NCBI GenBank assembly: GCA_027486525.1
Contig: JAIXOY010000050.1
Span: forward strand, 1-36,939
Length of the DNA stretch: 36,939 bases
Source: Pseudomonadota bacterium
GTDB taxonomy: Bacteria > Bdellovibrionota > Bacteriovoracia > Bacteriovoracales > Bacteriovoracaceae
Reading direction: 5' to 3'
In this document: piece after piece, positions 15,876 through 25,260 of the stretch
Layout: every line of letters begins with the position of its first letter
Position numbering within the stretch: the stretch's first letter is position 1
The notes under the pieces: model-generated
What the model saw: the letters and a program-made list of their open reading frames with translations, nothing else
Database searches by the model: none
Told to the model about the DNA's origin: nothing
Program-made: the position numbers and the translations under genes

Positions 15876-16775
15876 ATGAAAACTATGCTTTTCGTAGCAT
15901 TGCTTACGATTGTCACCGGCGCCTTCGCCAGCACAATTGATAGCGAAACCGTTCGCTTCGACGGCTCAAACGGCGAAGTCTCAATGCAGTTGAACGCCGA
16001 AGAAACTCGGACTGAATACCGTCGCGAAACTGTCGCTCGCACGTGCTACCGCACCGTGCTTGTCGGCAACCGTCGCGTTTGCCGTCGTCCCACTCAGGGC
16101 GGCCCAGCTCAGTGCTGGAACGATCCGATCTACCGTACCGTTCCGTACACTTGCTACGAGACCGTCAGCGTTCCTTACGAAGTTTTTGAGAACTACGTAC
16201 AAGCGAACGTGACCATCAACTTCGGCGCGGTTCCTGCGGGCTTCACGCCAGCTGAAAACGTGACAGCTCAGTTGAATGGCGACGTGCTTACCTTGCGTTC
16301 AACGGGCAGCAAAACGTTGTTGTTGGAACTTGCTGACCTTCAGCAAACACGCGGCATGAGCGGCAACATCGAGCAGATCAACGCTGTGGCGACGGTGAAG
16401 TTTCACGATGCAGCAGCTGTGAAGAACGCTCTTAAATTGAGCGACGCTTCGATCAAGAAAGGCGTGATGACTTACAACCTGGGTCCGATCGCTGGTGTGC
16501 AGATCGCGCACTCGTTGAAGATCGTCGACAATCCATTGCTCGGTGGAAGCACAACATTGTTTGATGCGGAGCTGGGCGCTGAACTTTCTCGCGAAGTTCG
16601 TGGCAACACGACAGCGATGTCAATTGCATTCAAAGACGTCCTTGGGCGTGACCTCGGGGCTGGCCGTTTCAACGTGACCGCAAAAGCTTCCTTCAAAGCT
16701 GGCGTTGCGGTTATGAACGCAGCCGAGTTGGGCGATGTTTCTGTTGAGAAGTCGATTCTCTACAAAATTCGCTAG
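15876..16775 (+). CDS. Exported protein of unknown function with N-terminal Cys/Arg-rich segment
   Basis: 299 residues. Signal peptide MKTMLFVALLTIVTGAFA with cleavage near AFA-STI. Mature residues about 45-110 contain an unusual basic, cysteine-bearing segment (TCYRTVLVGNRRVCRRP, then AQCWND, then YTCYETVSVPYEV). The remaining 180 residues look beta-rich with many Val/Asn/Ala and no cysteine. I do not recognise the family. Two near-repeats of the form YRTV-(LVGN or PYTC) suggest duplicated short strands. AAGGGGAG lies about 5 bases before the ATG. The gene has its own promoter with an inverted repeat and is closed by a terminator at 16805-16829. Location should be periplasm or outside the cell. 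Confidence 0.7.
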   Translation: MKTMLFVALLTIVTGAFASTIDSETVRFDGSNGEVSMQLNAEETRTEYRRETVARTCYRTVLVGNRRVCRRPTQGGPAQCWNDPIYRTVPYTCYETVSVPYEVFENYVQANVTINFGAVPAGFTPAENVTAQLNGDVLTLRSTGSKTLLLELADLQQTRGMSGNIEQINAVATVKFHDAAAVKNALKLSDASIKKGVMTYNLGPIAGVQIAHSLKIVDNPLLGGSTTLFDAELGAELSREVRGNTTAMSIAFKDVLGRDLGAGRFNVTAKASFKAGVAVMNAAELGDVSVEKSILYKIR

Positions 16776-16804
16776 AAAAACGTCTCAATCGTTTTTCTTT
16801 TTTG

Positions 16805-16829
16805 GGCCGGCTTTTGCCGGCCTTTTTTT
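16805..16829. terminator. Rho-independent terminator between convergent genes
   Basis: Arms GGCCGGC (16805-16811) and GCCGGCC (16816-16822) around TTTT are followed by seven T. It ends the plus-strand exported-protein gene and overlaps the last codon of the minus-strand lipoprotein gene. Confidence 0.88.
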
Positions 16830-17736
16830 ATGGGCTGAAGTCGGGGACGACGAAGACGTGGAAGGGAGCATCGAGGAAACCGAGTCCGATGCGCTGAACT
16901 TCTGTGCCGGCGGGCGTGACTTCTAAGACATAATCAAAAGTGTTATCGGCAACGAGGAAGTTGCCATTCTTCTTAACGGCTACTCCGCGAGGTACAGCGA
17001 GTAGGCCTTGGTTGTTGCCAACCACATGGCCATCAAGAGTCAGGTCGGCGTTGTAAACTGATAAGTAGTCTGTGGCAGCGCCTTCCCAGGAGATCAAGAA
17101 CTGACCATTGGGCATCTGACTTACGCCGAATGATCCAGTTGTTCCCACAGGGGCTGTGGCCGTTGCGGAAGCTGCAAAGACGGCAACGGAGTCTGGAAAA
17201 ATACGCACGCCGGTGGAAGATGAAGCGGTGGCAAAGCCGCCGCCTTCGAGAGCTGTTAGGTCTTGGACGTTGGTGGTGACTGTTGATGGCCAAACACCGG
17301 CGTGAGTTTCACGAATGCCAGTCTCGGTGGTTCGTTCCATAGAAGTCGTTTCAGATACGATGATGTCTCTAGAGTCCATCAGCTGAGTGGCCGTGCGCAT
17401 GGTTCCGGCAATGTTGACGTTGTTGATCAGTACACGCTCAGTTCCGTCGCTCACTGAAACGGCCACGACACGATCGGGGGTGCCATCGACGGAGATGAGG
17501 ACTTCATTGGTCGAATGCATCCACCCCAGTCCTGCGACGGTCTCGGAAGCCAGTACGGTTCTCCAGAGAACGCGCTTGTAGGTGCCGTTGACGTCAAACT
17601 GAATAACCGAATCCAGCACGCTCGAGGAAACGAGGATATCTCCGGCCGCCACATGCAGCGAACTGCTCGTGGGTTTTGATTCTTCCGGAAGGCAGGAGGT
17701 AAGGAGTAAAAGAAAGGGAATGATGATTCTCTTCAT
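16828..17736 (-). CDS. Lipoprotein with NHL/YncE-like beta-propeller repeats
   Basis: 302 residues. MKRIIIPFLLLLTSC is a lipoprotein signal with lipobox LTSC; the next residues LPE give no Asp at +2, so outer-membrane sorting is expected. The mature part repeats a pattern of hydrophobic strands ending in short turns, for example ILVSSSVLDSVIQFDVNGT, GLGWMHSTNEVLISVDG, and near the C-terminus GVAVKKNGNFLVADNTFDY. This resembles the blades of NHL/YncE-type propellers, which usually bind proteins or ligands and have no single function. It diverges from a beta-barrel gene across a 109-base region carrying two copies of one palindrome. Terminator sharing with the convergent gene marks its end. Fold assignment is inference from pattern. 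Confidence 0.65.
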   Translation of the reverse strand: MKRIIIPFLLLLTSCLPEESKPTSSSLHVAAGDILVSSSVLDSVIQFDVNGTYKRVLWRTVLASETVAGLGWMHSTNEVLISVDGTPDRVVAVSVSDGTERVLINNVNIAGTMRTATQLMDSRDIIVSETTSMERTTETGIRETHAGVWPSTVTTNVQDLTALEGGGFATASSSTGVRIFPDSVAVFAASATATAPVGTTGSFGVSQMPNGQFLISWEGAATDYLSVYNADLTLDGHVVGNNQGLLAVPRGVAVKKNGNFLVADNTFDYVLEVTPAGTEVQRIGLGFLDAPFHVFVVPDFSP

Positions 17737-17748
17737 CCGGTAATCATA

Positions 17749-17762
17749 CCCAGAAATCTGGG
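17749..17762. promoter_or_regulatory. Palindromic operator site 1 (CCCAGAnnTCTGGG)
   Basis: CCCAGAAATCTGGG is a perfect palindrome except for its central two bases. It begins at about the predicted transcription start of the minus-strand lipoprotein gene, whose promoter I place at TTGTCA (17798-17793) and TAATAA (17774-17769), spacer 18. That is a classic repressor position. The same 14-base pattern recurs 52 bases away in site 2. Confidence 0.55.
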
Positions 17763-17788
17763 CTGAGTTTATTAAGGAAATCTTTACC

Positions 17789-17825
17789 CTTATGACAAAG
17801 CCCAGATCTCTGGGCTTATCATAAG
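17789..17825. promoter_or_regulatory. Palindromic operator site 2 within the beta-barrel promoter
   Basis: AAGCCCAGATCTCTGGGCTT (17798-17817) is a perfect palindrome except for its two central bases. It fills the 19-base gap between ATGACA (17792-17797) and TATCAT (17817-17822), which match the -35 and -10 consensus at 5 of 6 bases each. The symmetry extends to CTTATGA (17789-17795) and TCATAAG (17819-17825), with one base of slippage. A 19-base spacer filled by a dyad is the layout of MerR-family-activated promoters. The -35 overlaps the -35 of the divergent lipoprotein promoter. Confidence 0.55.
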
Positions 17826-17845
17826 AAGGGATTAAAGGAAGGTTC

Positions 17846-18415
17846 TTGATAAAAATACTCGGTCTTCTCGTTTTACTTCATACCTTTTCTGCTTGGGCCG
17901 CTCAAGACGCCTACATCAATTTGTTTGGTGGCTGGGCCGCACACAATCAAGATTCCATGCAAGACTCCAGCACACGTCCTACCGGACTCAACTACGGTAT
18001 TGGTATCGGCCGTCGCACGGGCTTTTACGAGTTTGAATTGAATGCGAGCAAGGGCAAGCTCACGGCAGACATCGAGCACGACGGGGCAAGCAACACTCTT
18101 GTGCAAGAACAGTTCCAGGTCACGCTTGCGCTTAACTTTTATTTGCTGCGAAACATTTATGCTCGCATGGGTTATGCCATCACCAGCGTAGAGCAGAGCA
18201 CTGAAACAAAAGTGACCGGAGCTTCGGGGGAAGGCCTCACAAAAGAGTATGGGCTCAAGGATGTAAAATCAGATGGTCTGATCTTAGGCGCAGGCTGGGT
18301 GTTCGGAGATTTCGCCACGGCCAAGTTCTACACACAATACGACTACTACATGTTGCCGGACATCAAGGCGACTCAGCATCACATCAGTGCCGGCCTTCGC
18401 TGGTTCTTTAACTAG
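17846..18415 (+). CDS. Small outer-membrane beta-barrel protein (OmpW/OmpA-barrel-like size)
   Basis: 189 residues from a TTG start at 17846, with GGAAGG about 4 bases before it. Signal peptide (M)IKILGLLVLLHTFSAWA. The mature part is a run of amphipathic strands: YINLFGGWAA, LNYGIGIGRRTGFYEFELNAS, VTLALNFYLLRNIYARMGYAI, GLILGAGWVFG, and ISAGLRWFFN at the end. The penultimate phenylalanines fit an outer membrane barrel. The size suggests eight strands. Loops carry Asp/Glu/Ser-rich segments. Its promoter region carries two palindromes shared with the divergent lipoprotein gene, so the two are probably co-controlled. The stop codon overlaps the convergent lysA stop by 4 bases. Confidence 0.72.
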   Translation: MIKILGLLVLLHTFSAWAAQDAYINLFGGWAAHNQDSMQDSSTRPTGLNYGIGIGRRTGFYEFELNASKGKLTADIEHDGASNTLVQEQFQVTLALNFYLLRNIYARMGYAITSVEQSTETKVTGASGEGLTKEYGLKDVKSDGLILGAGWVFGDFATAKFYTQYDYYMLPDIKATQHHISAGLRWFFN

Positions 18416-19716
18416 CGCAACTCTTCATAGGTTTGCGCCTTGTTCACCAATCTAATTTCCTGCTCGCCCGTGACCAACAACTCCGTCGGTTTCCCGCGCA
18501 AGTTGTAGTTCGAGCCCATGCTAAAACCATAAGCACCCGCATCCGAGAGGATGAGTAGCTCGCCCGCTTTCATGGGTGGCATAGGCCGTCCGTGAGCAAA
18601 ACAATCGGTGCTTTCGCAGATCGGTCCAACGACATGGGTCGCTAATTTTTTTCCAGACGGCTTCTTGGCGGGAACTAAATCATGAAACGCATCGTAAATC
18701 GCCGGGCGCATGAAATCATTCATACCGCCATCAACGATCAAGAAACGCTGATCTTCCGAGACTTTGTGTCTCAAAACAGACATCACGAAAAAACCGGCCT
18801 TGGCGATGATGCGACGGCCCGGCTCAAACACGACTCTGATAGGTGGCTTCACCTTGAAGTGGCGGAAGAAAGACGCGTCCAATGACTTTGCAACCAGCGC
18901 CATGTAGGTCGAGATCGCCGGAAGTTTCTTTGCTTCATCGGGATGGTAAGCGACACCGAGACCGCCGCCCACGTCAAGAAACTCAAGCTGCTGAGGTAAC
19001 TTGCGAGCGAGCTCTCCCATCGTGACAATCGCGCTTTCGGTGGCCTTCAAATCCAAAAGCTGGCTGCCGATGTGGATCGACAAACCCACGAGCTTAGAAT
19101 GCTTCCAGTGCTTTTTGTCTTTGGCGGCTTTGAGAATATCTTTTTGCAGCAACCCAAACTTATGGGTTTTGTTGCCGGTAGAAATATACTTGTGTGTTTT
19201 CGCTTTCACCATCGGGTTCAAGCGGAAACAAATGCGTGCCGTCTTACCGAGCTTCGCCGCGACCGCATTGATGTGTTCAAGTTCTTCGACGGATTCAACG
19301 TTGAAGCTGTAGACGCCTTCCGGCCCGCACGTGAGAGCGAGAGCAATCTCATCGTTGGTTTTGCCAACGCCTGAGAAAACGATGCGCTCAGCAGGAATGC
19401 CAGATTCCAGTGCACGACGTAGTTCGCCGCCAGAAACGATGTCAGCGCCGGAGCCTTCCGCCGCGAGAAGTTTCAAAAGTTCTTTATTAGGATTGGCCTT
19501 CAAAGCAAAGCACACCAAGGGGCGCGGCAGGCCTGCCATTTGCGCCTCACCAAAAAATTCTTGGTAGTTTGAGAGAAGAGTTTTTTGGCCGTAGACGAAA
19601 AACGGCGTGGCATGTTGGGCCGCGATCTTTTTGACCGGCACACCCTCAATGCAAAGCTCACCCTTGTCGTAAGTGAGAGCAGGAGAGTTTAGGGAAACAC
19701 CACGTTTTGTCGCCAT
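18412..19716 (-). CDS. lysA: Diaminopimelate decarboxylase
   Basis: 434 residues. It converts meso-diaminopimelate to lysine with pyridoxal phosphate. The PLP lysine is Lys73 in FALKANPN. Other fold-III landmarks are SGGELRRAL, KFGLL, SIHIGSQLLD, VGGGLGVAY, EPGRRII, and GPICESTD, whose Cys/Glu contact substrate. AGGA lies about 9 bases before the ATG. The start lies inside the end of pyrE (28-base overlap), so it is coupled to the pyrimidine operon. Finding lysA as the last gene of a pyr operon is uncommon. The 3' end overlaps the convergent barrel gene by 4 bases. Residues for catalysis look complete. Confidence 0.95.
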   Translation of the reverse strand: MATKRGVSLNSPALTYDKGELCIEGVPVKKIAAQHATPFFVYGQKTLLSNYQEFFGEAQMAGLPRPLVCFALKANPNKELLKLLAAEGSGADIVSGGELRRALESGIPAERIVFSGVGKTNDEIALALTCGPEGVYSFNVESVEELEHINAVAAKLGKTARICFRLNPMVKAKTHKYISTGNKTHKFGLLQKDILKAAKDKKHWKHSKLVGLSIHIGSQLLDLKATESAIVTMGELARKLPQQLEFLDVGGGLGVAYHPDEAKKLPAISTYMALVAKSLDASFFRHFKVKPPIRVVFEPGRRIIAKAGFFVMSVLRHKVSEDQRFLIVDGGMNDFMRPAIYDAFHDLVPAKKPSGKKLATHVVGPICESTDCFAHGRPMPPMKAGELLILSDAGAYGFSMGSNYNLRGKPTELLVTGEQEIRLVNKAQTYEELR

Positions 19717-20312
19717 GACTTGATATCCTCAGCTTGAGCGGGGCGCAGAGACCCCTGTTGCACGGCCCAAGTGAGCATGTCATCCAACGTACAGAGCGGC
19801 AGAGCGCGTACGTTACGTTTGAGAAACACCTCGTGAGCCTGAGGAAAATTGTAATGAAAGAGACCCACCACGGCGAGGACTTTCATGTTTTCTGCGTCGA
19901 GCGCATCCACTGCGGCCAGTGAGCTTTTTCCGGTAGAAATCAGGTCCTCCACGAGAAGGGTGCGAGCACCGGGGGTGACCTGACCTTCGATGAGATTTTT
20001 ACGCCCATGGTCTTTGGCACTTGAGCGCACGTAAACCATGGGAAGGTTTAGGGCGTCGGCCAACCATGCCGCCCAGGGGATTCCGGCGGTGGCCGTTCCG
20101 GCAATGACGTCGGGTTTCAAGTCTTCTTTTATGACCAAATTTTTGAATGATTCGGTAATAAAGCGGCGCACATCCGGTCGCGAAATGAGCAAGCGGTTAT
20201 CGCAGTAGATAGGGGATTTGATGCCTGAAGCCCAGGTGAAAGGTTCTTCGGGGCGCAGGAACACGGCTTTTTCTTTTAAGAGTGATTCTGCAATTCGTGC
20301 GGCCGCTGACAT
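19689..20312 (-). CDS. pyrE: Orotate phosphoribosyltransferase
   Basis: 207 residues, normal for PyrE. It joins orotate to PRPP to form orotidine 5'-phosphate. The PRPP-binding motif is TLLVEDLISTGKS near residues 117-129. FTWASGIKSPIYCDNR matches the N-terminal substrate segment, and VRSSAKDHGRKNLIEG the flexible catalytic loop. AGGAG overlaps the preceding pyrF stop codon (TAG), 8 bases upstream. It is followed by lysA with a 28-base overlap. Nothing looks broken. Confidence 0.95.
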   Translation of the reverse strand: MSAAARIAESLLKEKAVFLRPEEPFTWASGIKSPIYCDNRLLISRPDVRRFITESFKNLVIKEDLKPDVIAGTATAGIPWAAWLADALNLPMVYVRSSAKDHGRKNLIEGQVTPGARTLLVEDLISTGKSSLAAVDALDAENMKVLAVVGLFHYNFPQAHEVFLKRNVRALPLCTLDDMLTWAVQQGSLRPAQAEDIKSWRQNVVFP

Positions 20313-20320
20313 ACGAGCTC

Positions 20321-21004
20321 CTAAAAAAGTTCTTCCAAGGCGCGGGCCGGATCCTGGGCTTGGGTGATCGCGCGACCCACCACCAAGTAATCGGCGCCGG
20401 CCCGAATGGCATCAACCGGTGTCATGAGACGTTTCTGATCGTGGGCCTCGCTTCCGGGTGGACGAATGCCGGGCGTGACACAGACAAATTTAGATCCACA
20501 CACGAGCTTGATGGCGGTGGCTTCTTGAGCGGAACAGACCACACCGTGAAGACCAGCCTCGTGCGCAAGTTTTGCGTATGAGGTGACACATTCAATGAGG
20601 CTGCCGGGAATGCGCAGTTCTTTTTGCATCATTTCCTCTGTGGTGCTGGTGAGTTGTGTCACAGCAATGAGGCGAACATCTTTGCGGCCAGAATCGTTCA
20701 AGGCCTTAGCTGCCATTTGCATCATCTGCGTTCCCCCTGCCACATGCACGTTGTACACGACTGCCGGAAGCTGCAAAAGGTTGCTCATGGCTTTTCCGAC
20801 GGTGGTGGGAATGTCGTGGAGCTTGAGATCAAGAAACACAGAGAAGCCATGGGAGTGGATGAAGTTCACGGCCTTGGGGCCATGGGCGTAAAACAATTCC
20901 ATGCCCACTTTCATGCCGCAGCCACTGCCCTTGAGAGCGGCCGTGAGTCGCTCGATGTCCTTCCATTCCGTTTGGTCCAGCGCTACAAAAACTTTGCTTT
21001 TCAC
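20321..21004 (-). CDS. pyrF: Orotidine 5'-phosphate decarboxylase
   Basis: 227 residues, group I length. It converts OMP to UMP, the last step of the pathway. The catalytic Asp-Lys-Asp array is [10 protein letters not shown] (Asp59, Lys61, Asp64). TPGIRPPG near the C-terminus is the phosphate-binding loop, and VALDQ opens the barrel. The start is GTG at 21004, overlapping the carB stop by 4 bases (GTGA); no ATG fits. PyrE follows after 8 bases. Confidence 0.94.
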   Translation of the reverse strand: MKSKVFVALDQTEWKDIERLTAALKGSGCGMKVGMELFYAHGPKAVNFIHSHGFSVFLDLKLHDIPTTVGKAMSNLLQLPAVVYNVHVAGGTQMMQMAAKALNDSGRKDVRLIAVTQLTSTTEEMMQKELRIPGSLIECVTSYAKLAHEAGLHGVVCSAQEATAIKLVCGSKFVCVTPGIRPPGSEAHDQKRLMTPVDAIRAGADYLVVGRAITQAQDPARALEELF

Positions 21005-24000
21005 ATCGGGCTCAAATCAAAGGATTGGCGTTCGAGGGTTCTAATCAACGCATCCACAGTATCCAGTGAGGTCAGGCAGCAGATGCCGCGTTCTACTGCG
21101 GCCCTGCGCATTTTGAATCCATCCGATTCAACATTTCTTCCGCGCGAGATGGTGTTGATCACGAGGTCACATTGACCCGCTTTGATGATCGCCAAGATAT
21201 CATTAGCAGCTTCACCGATGCGCGCGACGACTTTGACCGGAATCTTTTCGGCGGCGATGAGTTTGGCCGTGCCCTCTGTGGCGACGAAGTTAAACCCGAG
21301 GACGTGGAAGCGGCGAACGAGTGCCATGCCTTCTTCTTTGTCTTTGTCGGCCACCGTCACAAGTACAGTTCCAGATTGGGGGATGTTGATCCCCGAAGCG
21401 AGGAAGGCTTTGTGAAGGGCGCGCTCATAGATCGTATCGCGTCCCATGACTTCGCCCGTGGACTTCATTTCAGGGCCCAAGGCGGTTTCCACATCCACCA
21501 GTTTGGCGAAGGAGAAGACCGGACCTTTGACAGCGATTTCATCCGTCTCGGCGAGTTGACCGTGGACATAACCTTGCTCAAGGATCGTTTTTCCTAAGAT
21601 CGCGCGGGTGGCGACTTTGGCCATTGCCACATCCGTCACCTTGCTCAAGAAAGGCACCGTGCGCGATGAGCGCGGGTTCACTTCCAAGACAAACACTTCG
21701 CCTTTATGAATCACGAACTGGATGTTGATCAATCCCTTGATTTGCAAGGCGAGGGCGATCGAGGTGGTGAGCTGAATGAGTTTGTTTTGGGTGGTCACAT
21801 CGACGTTCTGCGGAGGATACACCGCAAATGAGTCACCGGAGTGAACGCCAGCTTTTTCAATGTGCTCCATGATGCCCGGGATGAACACCGTTTTACCGTC
21901 GCAGATCGCATCGACTTCCATCTCGCGGCCGATCATGTAACGGTCGATGAGAACTGGATGCTGGGGAGTGACCTTCACCGCGCGCGTGAAGTAGTCGGTG
22001 AGCTCATCAGCATCGTAGACGATTTCCATCGCGCGACCACCAATCACGTACGACGGGCGCACCACCACGGGGTACCCCAAGACATTGGTCTTCTCGAGTG
22101 CTTCTTCCATGGAGGTCACGGTGTGCCCCAGGGGTTGCGCGATATTGAGTTCTTTCAAGAGAGCTTCAAAGCGCCGGCGGTCTTCGGCGCGATCGATGCC
22201 ATCCAGCGACGTTCCCAGAATCTTTATGCCGGCGTTGTGCAACGGCTCCGCGAGATTAATCGCCGTCTGGCCACCGAACTGAACAATCACACCGATTGGA
22301 TTTTCTCTCCGAATCACGTGGAGAACATCTTCGGGCGTCAGGGGCTCAAAGTAGAGTCGATCCGAGATGTTGAAGTCGGTCGAAACCGTTTCCGGGTTGT
22401 TGTTAATCACGACGGCTTCATAGCCCATTTCACGAATCGCTTGGATGGCGTGAACCGTAGCATAGTCAAACTCAATGCCCTGGCCGATACGAATCGGGCC
22501 CGACCCCAAGACCACCACTTTCTTTTTATCGCTGGGAAGAACTTCGTCCTCCGTTTCCCAGGTGGAGTAGTAGTAAGGCGTCGAACTTTCAAACTCAGCG
22601 GCGCAGGTGTCGACCATCTTGTAGACGGGATAGAAGCCGTTCTTCGCGCGCATGTCATGAATGGTCATTTCCGTCAGTCCGCTAAAGAGCGCGATGGCAC
22701 TATCCGCGAAGCCTGTCTTCTTGGCCCTCAGGAGGAGTTCCGGAGAAAGTTTCGCGCCGGCGTCACGCAGTTCGCTTTCGATTAAAACGATGCGACGGAT
22801 GCAGCTCAGGAAAAGATGATCGATCTTCGTGCGGGCGTGAATCAGTTCGAGCGGAATACCTTGGCGGATGGCTTCGGCGACGATGAACAGGCGCTCATCG
22901 TCCGGGCGCTCCATGCGATTCAAGAGTTCTTCGCGCGGGCGATCTTTAAGACTCGGCAGCATCACATGGTGCACACCGATCTCAAGAGAGCGCACACTCT
23001 TCAAGAGCGCTTCTTCGAGCGTGCGGCCAATGCCCATCACCTCGCCGGTGGCTTTCATTTGTGTCCCAAGACGGCGGTCGGCCTTGATGAATTTATCAAA
23101 GGGCCACCGGGGAATCTTGCAAATCACATAGTCTAAGGCCGGTTCGAAGCAGGCGTAGGTTTTCTTCGTCACAGGATTGATGATCTCGTCCAGGCCAAGA
23201 CCTAAAGCGATCTTCGCTGCGATCTTCGCGATGGGGTAGCCGGTCGCTTTAGAGGCAAGGGCCGATGAGCGCGAGACGCGGGGGTTTACTTCGATCACGT
23301 AGTACTGGAAAGACTCTGGATCAAGAGCGTACTGGACGTTACACCCACCGCGAATGTCCAGCGCGCGGATGATCTTGAGCGCACTGGTGCGTAGCAGTTG
23401 GTATTCTTTATCTGAGAGCGTCTGGCTTGGAGCGAAGACGATCGAGTCGCCGGTGTGGACACCGACGGGATCGAAGTTCTCCATGTTACAGACGATGATG
23501 CAGTTATCTTTGCCGTCGCGGATGACTTCGTACTCAAGTTCTTTGAAGCCGGCAATCGAGCGCTCGATCAAGCACTGGTTGATCGGAGAAGCGTTAATTC
23601 CTGACGTCGCCACGGCGTTGAGTTCGTCGATGTTCTTCGCGATACCGCCGCCGGTTCCACCCAGCGTGAAGGCCGGACGGACGATGAGCGGAAAGCCAAT
23701 CTTACGAGCGAAGGCTTGGGCTTCTTCCACCGTGTGGACGATGGCGCTGTCCGGAACCGGCTCGCCGATCTTGATCATCAACTCTTTGAAGAGCTTGCGG
23801 TCCTCCGCTTGGTTGATCGTGTCGACTTTACAGCCCAAGAGCTCGACGCCCAGTTTATCCAGCAGGCCACTCTCTTTCAGCTTTACCGCGAGGTTGAGGG
23901 CCGTTTGTCCGCCGAGAGTCGGAAGCAATCCATCTGGGCGCTCCTTGTAGAGGATGCGGGTGAGGAAGTCTTCATTCAGCGGTTCGATGTACACCTTATC

Positions 24001-24183
24001 CGCCGTTTCTTTATCGGTCATGATGGTGGCGGGGTTACTGTTCACGAGTATCACTTCCACGCCTTCTTCGCGCAGTGAGTGCACCGCCTGTGTGCCCGAG
24101 TAATCAAACTCCGCGGCCTGGCCAATGACGATGGGCCCTGAACCGATGACCAAAACTTTTTTCAGATGACTTAAACGTGGCAT
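21001..24183 (-). CDS. carB: Carbamoyl phosphate synthase large subunit
   Basis: 1060 residues, full CarB length. It makes carbamoyl phosphate from bicarbonate, ATP and glutamine-derived ammonia. Two homologous ATP-grasp halves are visible: the first starts [22 protein letters not shown], the second near residue 560 with [20 protein letters not shown]. The glycine-rich loops [10 protein letters not shown] and the metal-ligand motif [20 protein letters not shown] are intact; the second half has [17 protein letters not shown]. The last 130 residues form the allosteric MGS-type domain ([14 protein letters not shown], then TEGTAKLIA). carA precedes it by 9 bases, with AAGGAAAG as ribosome binding site; pyrF overlaps its stop by 4 bases. 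Confidence 0.97.
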   Translation of the reverse strand: MPRLSHLKKVLVIGSGPIVIGQAAEFDYSGTQAVHSLREEGVEVILVNSNPATIMTDKETADKVYIEPLNEDFLTRILYKERPDGLLPTLGGQTALNLAVKLKESGLLDKLGVELLGCKVDTINQAEDRKLFKELMIKIGEPVPDSAIVHTVEEAQAFARKIGFPLIVRPAFTLGGTGGGIAKNIDELNAVATSGINASPINQCLIERSIAGFKELEYEVIRDGKDNCIIVCNMENFDPVGVHTGDSIVFAPSQTLSDKEYQLLRTSALKIIRALDIRGGCNVQYALDPESFQYYVIEVNPRVSRSSALASKATGYPIAKIAAKIALGLGLDEIINPVTKKTYACFEPALDYVICKIPRWPFDKFIKADRRLGTQMKATGEVMGIGRTLEEALLKSVRSLEIGVHHVMLPSLKDRPREELLNRMERPDDERLFIVAEAIRQGIPLELIHARTKIDHLFLSCIRRIVLIESELRDAGAKLSPELLLRAKKTGFADSAIALFSGLTEMTIHDMRAKNGFYPVYKMVDTCAAEFESSTPYYYSTWETEDEVLPSDKKKVVVLGSGPIRIGQGIEFDYATVHAIQAIREMGYEAVVINNNPETVSTDFNISDRLYFEPLTPEDVLHVIRRENPIGVIVQFGGQTAINLAEPLHNAGIKILGTSLDGIDRAEDRRRFEALLKELNIAQPLGHTVTSMEEALEKTNVLGYPVVVRPSYVIGGRAMEIVYDADELTDYFTRAVKVTPQHPVLIDRYMIGREMEVDAICDGKTVFIPGIMEHIEKAGVHSGDSFAVYPPQNVDVTTQNKLIQLTTSIALALQIKGLINIQFVIHKGEVFVLEVNPRSSRTVPFLSKVTDVAMAKVATRAILGKTILEQGYVHGQLAETDEIAVKGPVFSFAKLVDVETALGPEMKSTGEVMGRDTIYERALHKAFLASGINIPQSGTVLVTVADKDKEEGMALVRRFHVLGFNFVATEGTAKLIAAEKIPVKVVARIGEAANDILAIIKAGQCDLVINTISRGRNVESDGFKMRRAAVERGICCLTSLDTVDALIRTLERQSFDLSPM

Positions 24184-24192
24184 GGGCTTTCC

Positions 24193-25260
24193 TTATTTCA
24201 TACTTTGGATGAAGGCATCGAATAACCACTGGGTGTCTTCCGGCCCTGGGTAGGCTTCGGGGTGATACTGAACCGAGAAGGCCGGCAAACTTTTGTGCGC
24301 AAGACCTTCGCAGGTCCCATCGTTCAGATTGACTTGCGTGAGCTCCAGCGGCGATGCGCCGATGGATTCCAGTGTCACCGCATACCCATGGTTTTGCGAC
24401 GTCATGTAGGTGCGGCCATTCTTAAGGTCCTTCACCGGAGGGTTCGAACCACGGTGACCGAACTTCATCTTGGCGGTGTCCGCACCGTTCGCGAGTGCAA
24501 AGAGTTGGTGACCCATACAAATCGCCATCACGGGCAGGGCCTCTTGAAGCGCGCGGATGACGGGGAGGGTATGGAGGGCATCTTTCGGATCGCCCGGGCC
24601 GTTGGAGAGCATGACTCCATCGGGCTTGAACTTCATGATCGATGCGGCGCTTGAGTCCCACGGGACGACCACCACGTCGCATCCCCGACGGAGCAGAGAG
24701 CGCAGAATGTTTTTCTTATAACCAAAGTCCATGAGAACGACCCGCTTCCCCTCACCGGGAAAGTGGATGGAGTGTCGAGTCGAAACACGTGAGATTTGAT
24801 CTTTGGGCAAGGGCTGTTTTAACTGCTCCATCACCTCTTCTTTAGAAACCGCGGGGTTCGCGAAGAGCGCGCGCATGGAACCGGAGCTGCGAATTTTTTT
24901 CGTAAGAAGGCGCGTGTCGAGTCCTTGAATCCCGGGCACACCGAACTCTTTTAAGAGCTGGGGGAGTGTATATTCCGAGCGCCAGTTCGACGGTGTTTCA
25001 CATGCTTCGCGGACCACAAAGCCTTTGAGGGCCGGCACCATGCTTTCGAAATCGTCTTTGTTCACCCCGTACTGACCGATGAGTGGAAAGGTCATCATCA
25101 CGATTTGATCACAGTAAGAAGGATCGGAAAGAATTTCTTGGTACCCGGTCATGCCAGTGTTGAAGACGAGTTCACCCAACATGGAAGTTGTTTTCACTTC
25201 GGCACCAAAGGAGGCGCCCTCAAAACTCTCACCCGTTTCGAGCCATAATTTTAGATTCAT
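24193..25260 (-). CDS. carA: Carbamoyl phosphate synthase small subunit
   Basis: 355 residues, a little shorter than typical. It is the glutaminase that feeds ammonia to CarB. The catalytic triad is present: Cys248 in MAICMGHQL, His333 and Glu335 in VQYHPEAYPGP. The usual motifs read GICLGHQ and QFHPEASPGP, so there are small substitutions (Leu to Met next to Cys, Phe to Tyr before His, Ser to Tyr after Glu). The N-terminal domain has the normal FNTGMTGYQE and PLIGQYGVN motifs. The ATG overlaps the pyrB stop (ATGA), and carB follows after 9 bases. Confidence 0.96.
   Translation of the reverse strand: MNLKLWLETGESFEGASFGAEVKTTSMLGELVFNTGMTGYQEILSDPSYCDQIVMMTFPLIGQYGVNKDDFESMVPALKGFVVREACETPSNWRSEYTLPQLLKEFGVPGIQGLDTRLLTKKIRSSGSMRALFANPAVSKEEVMEQLKQPLPKDQISRVSTRHSIHFPGEGKRVVLMDFGYKKNILRSLLRRGCDVVVVPWDSSAASIMKFKPDGVMLSNGPGDPKDALHTLPVIRALQEALPVMAICMGHQLFALANGADTAKMKFGHRGSNPPVKDLKNGRTYMTSQNHGYAVTLESIGASPLELTQVNLNDGTCEGLAHKSLPAFSVQYHPEAYPGPEDTQWLFDAFIQSMK

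Noticed and set aside
21841-22785. Long open frame (314 codons) on the plus strand
   Set aside because: It lies wholly inside carB on the opposite strand, has no recognisable domain, and follows carB's codon pattern in shadow.
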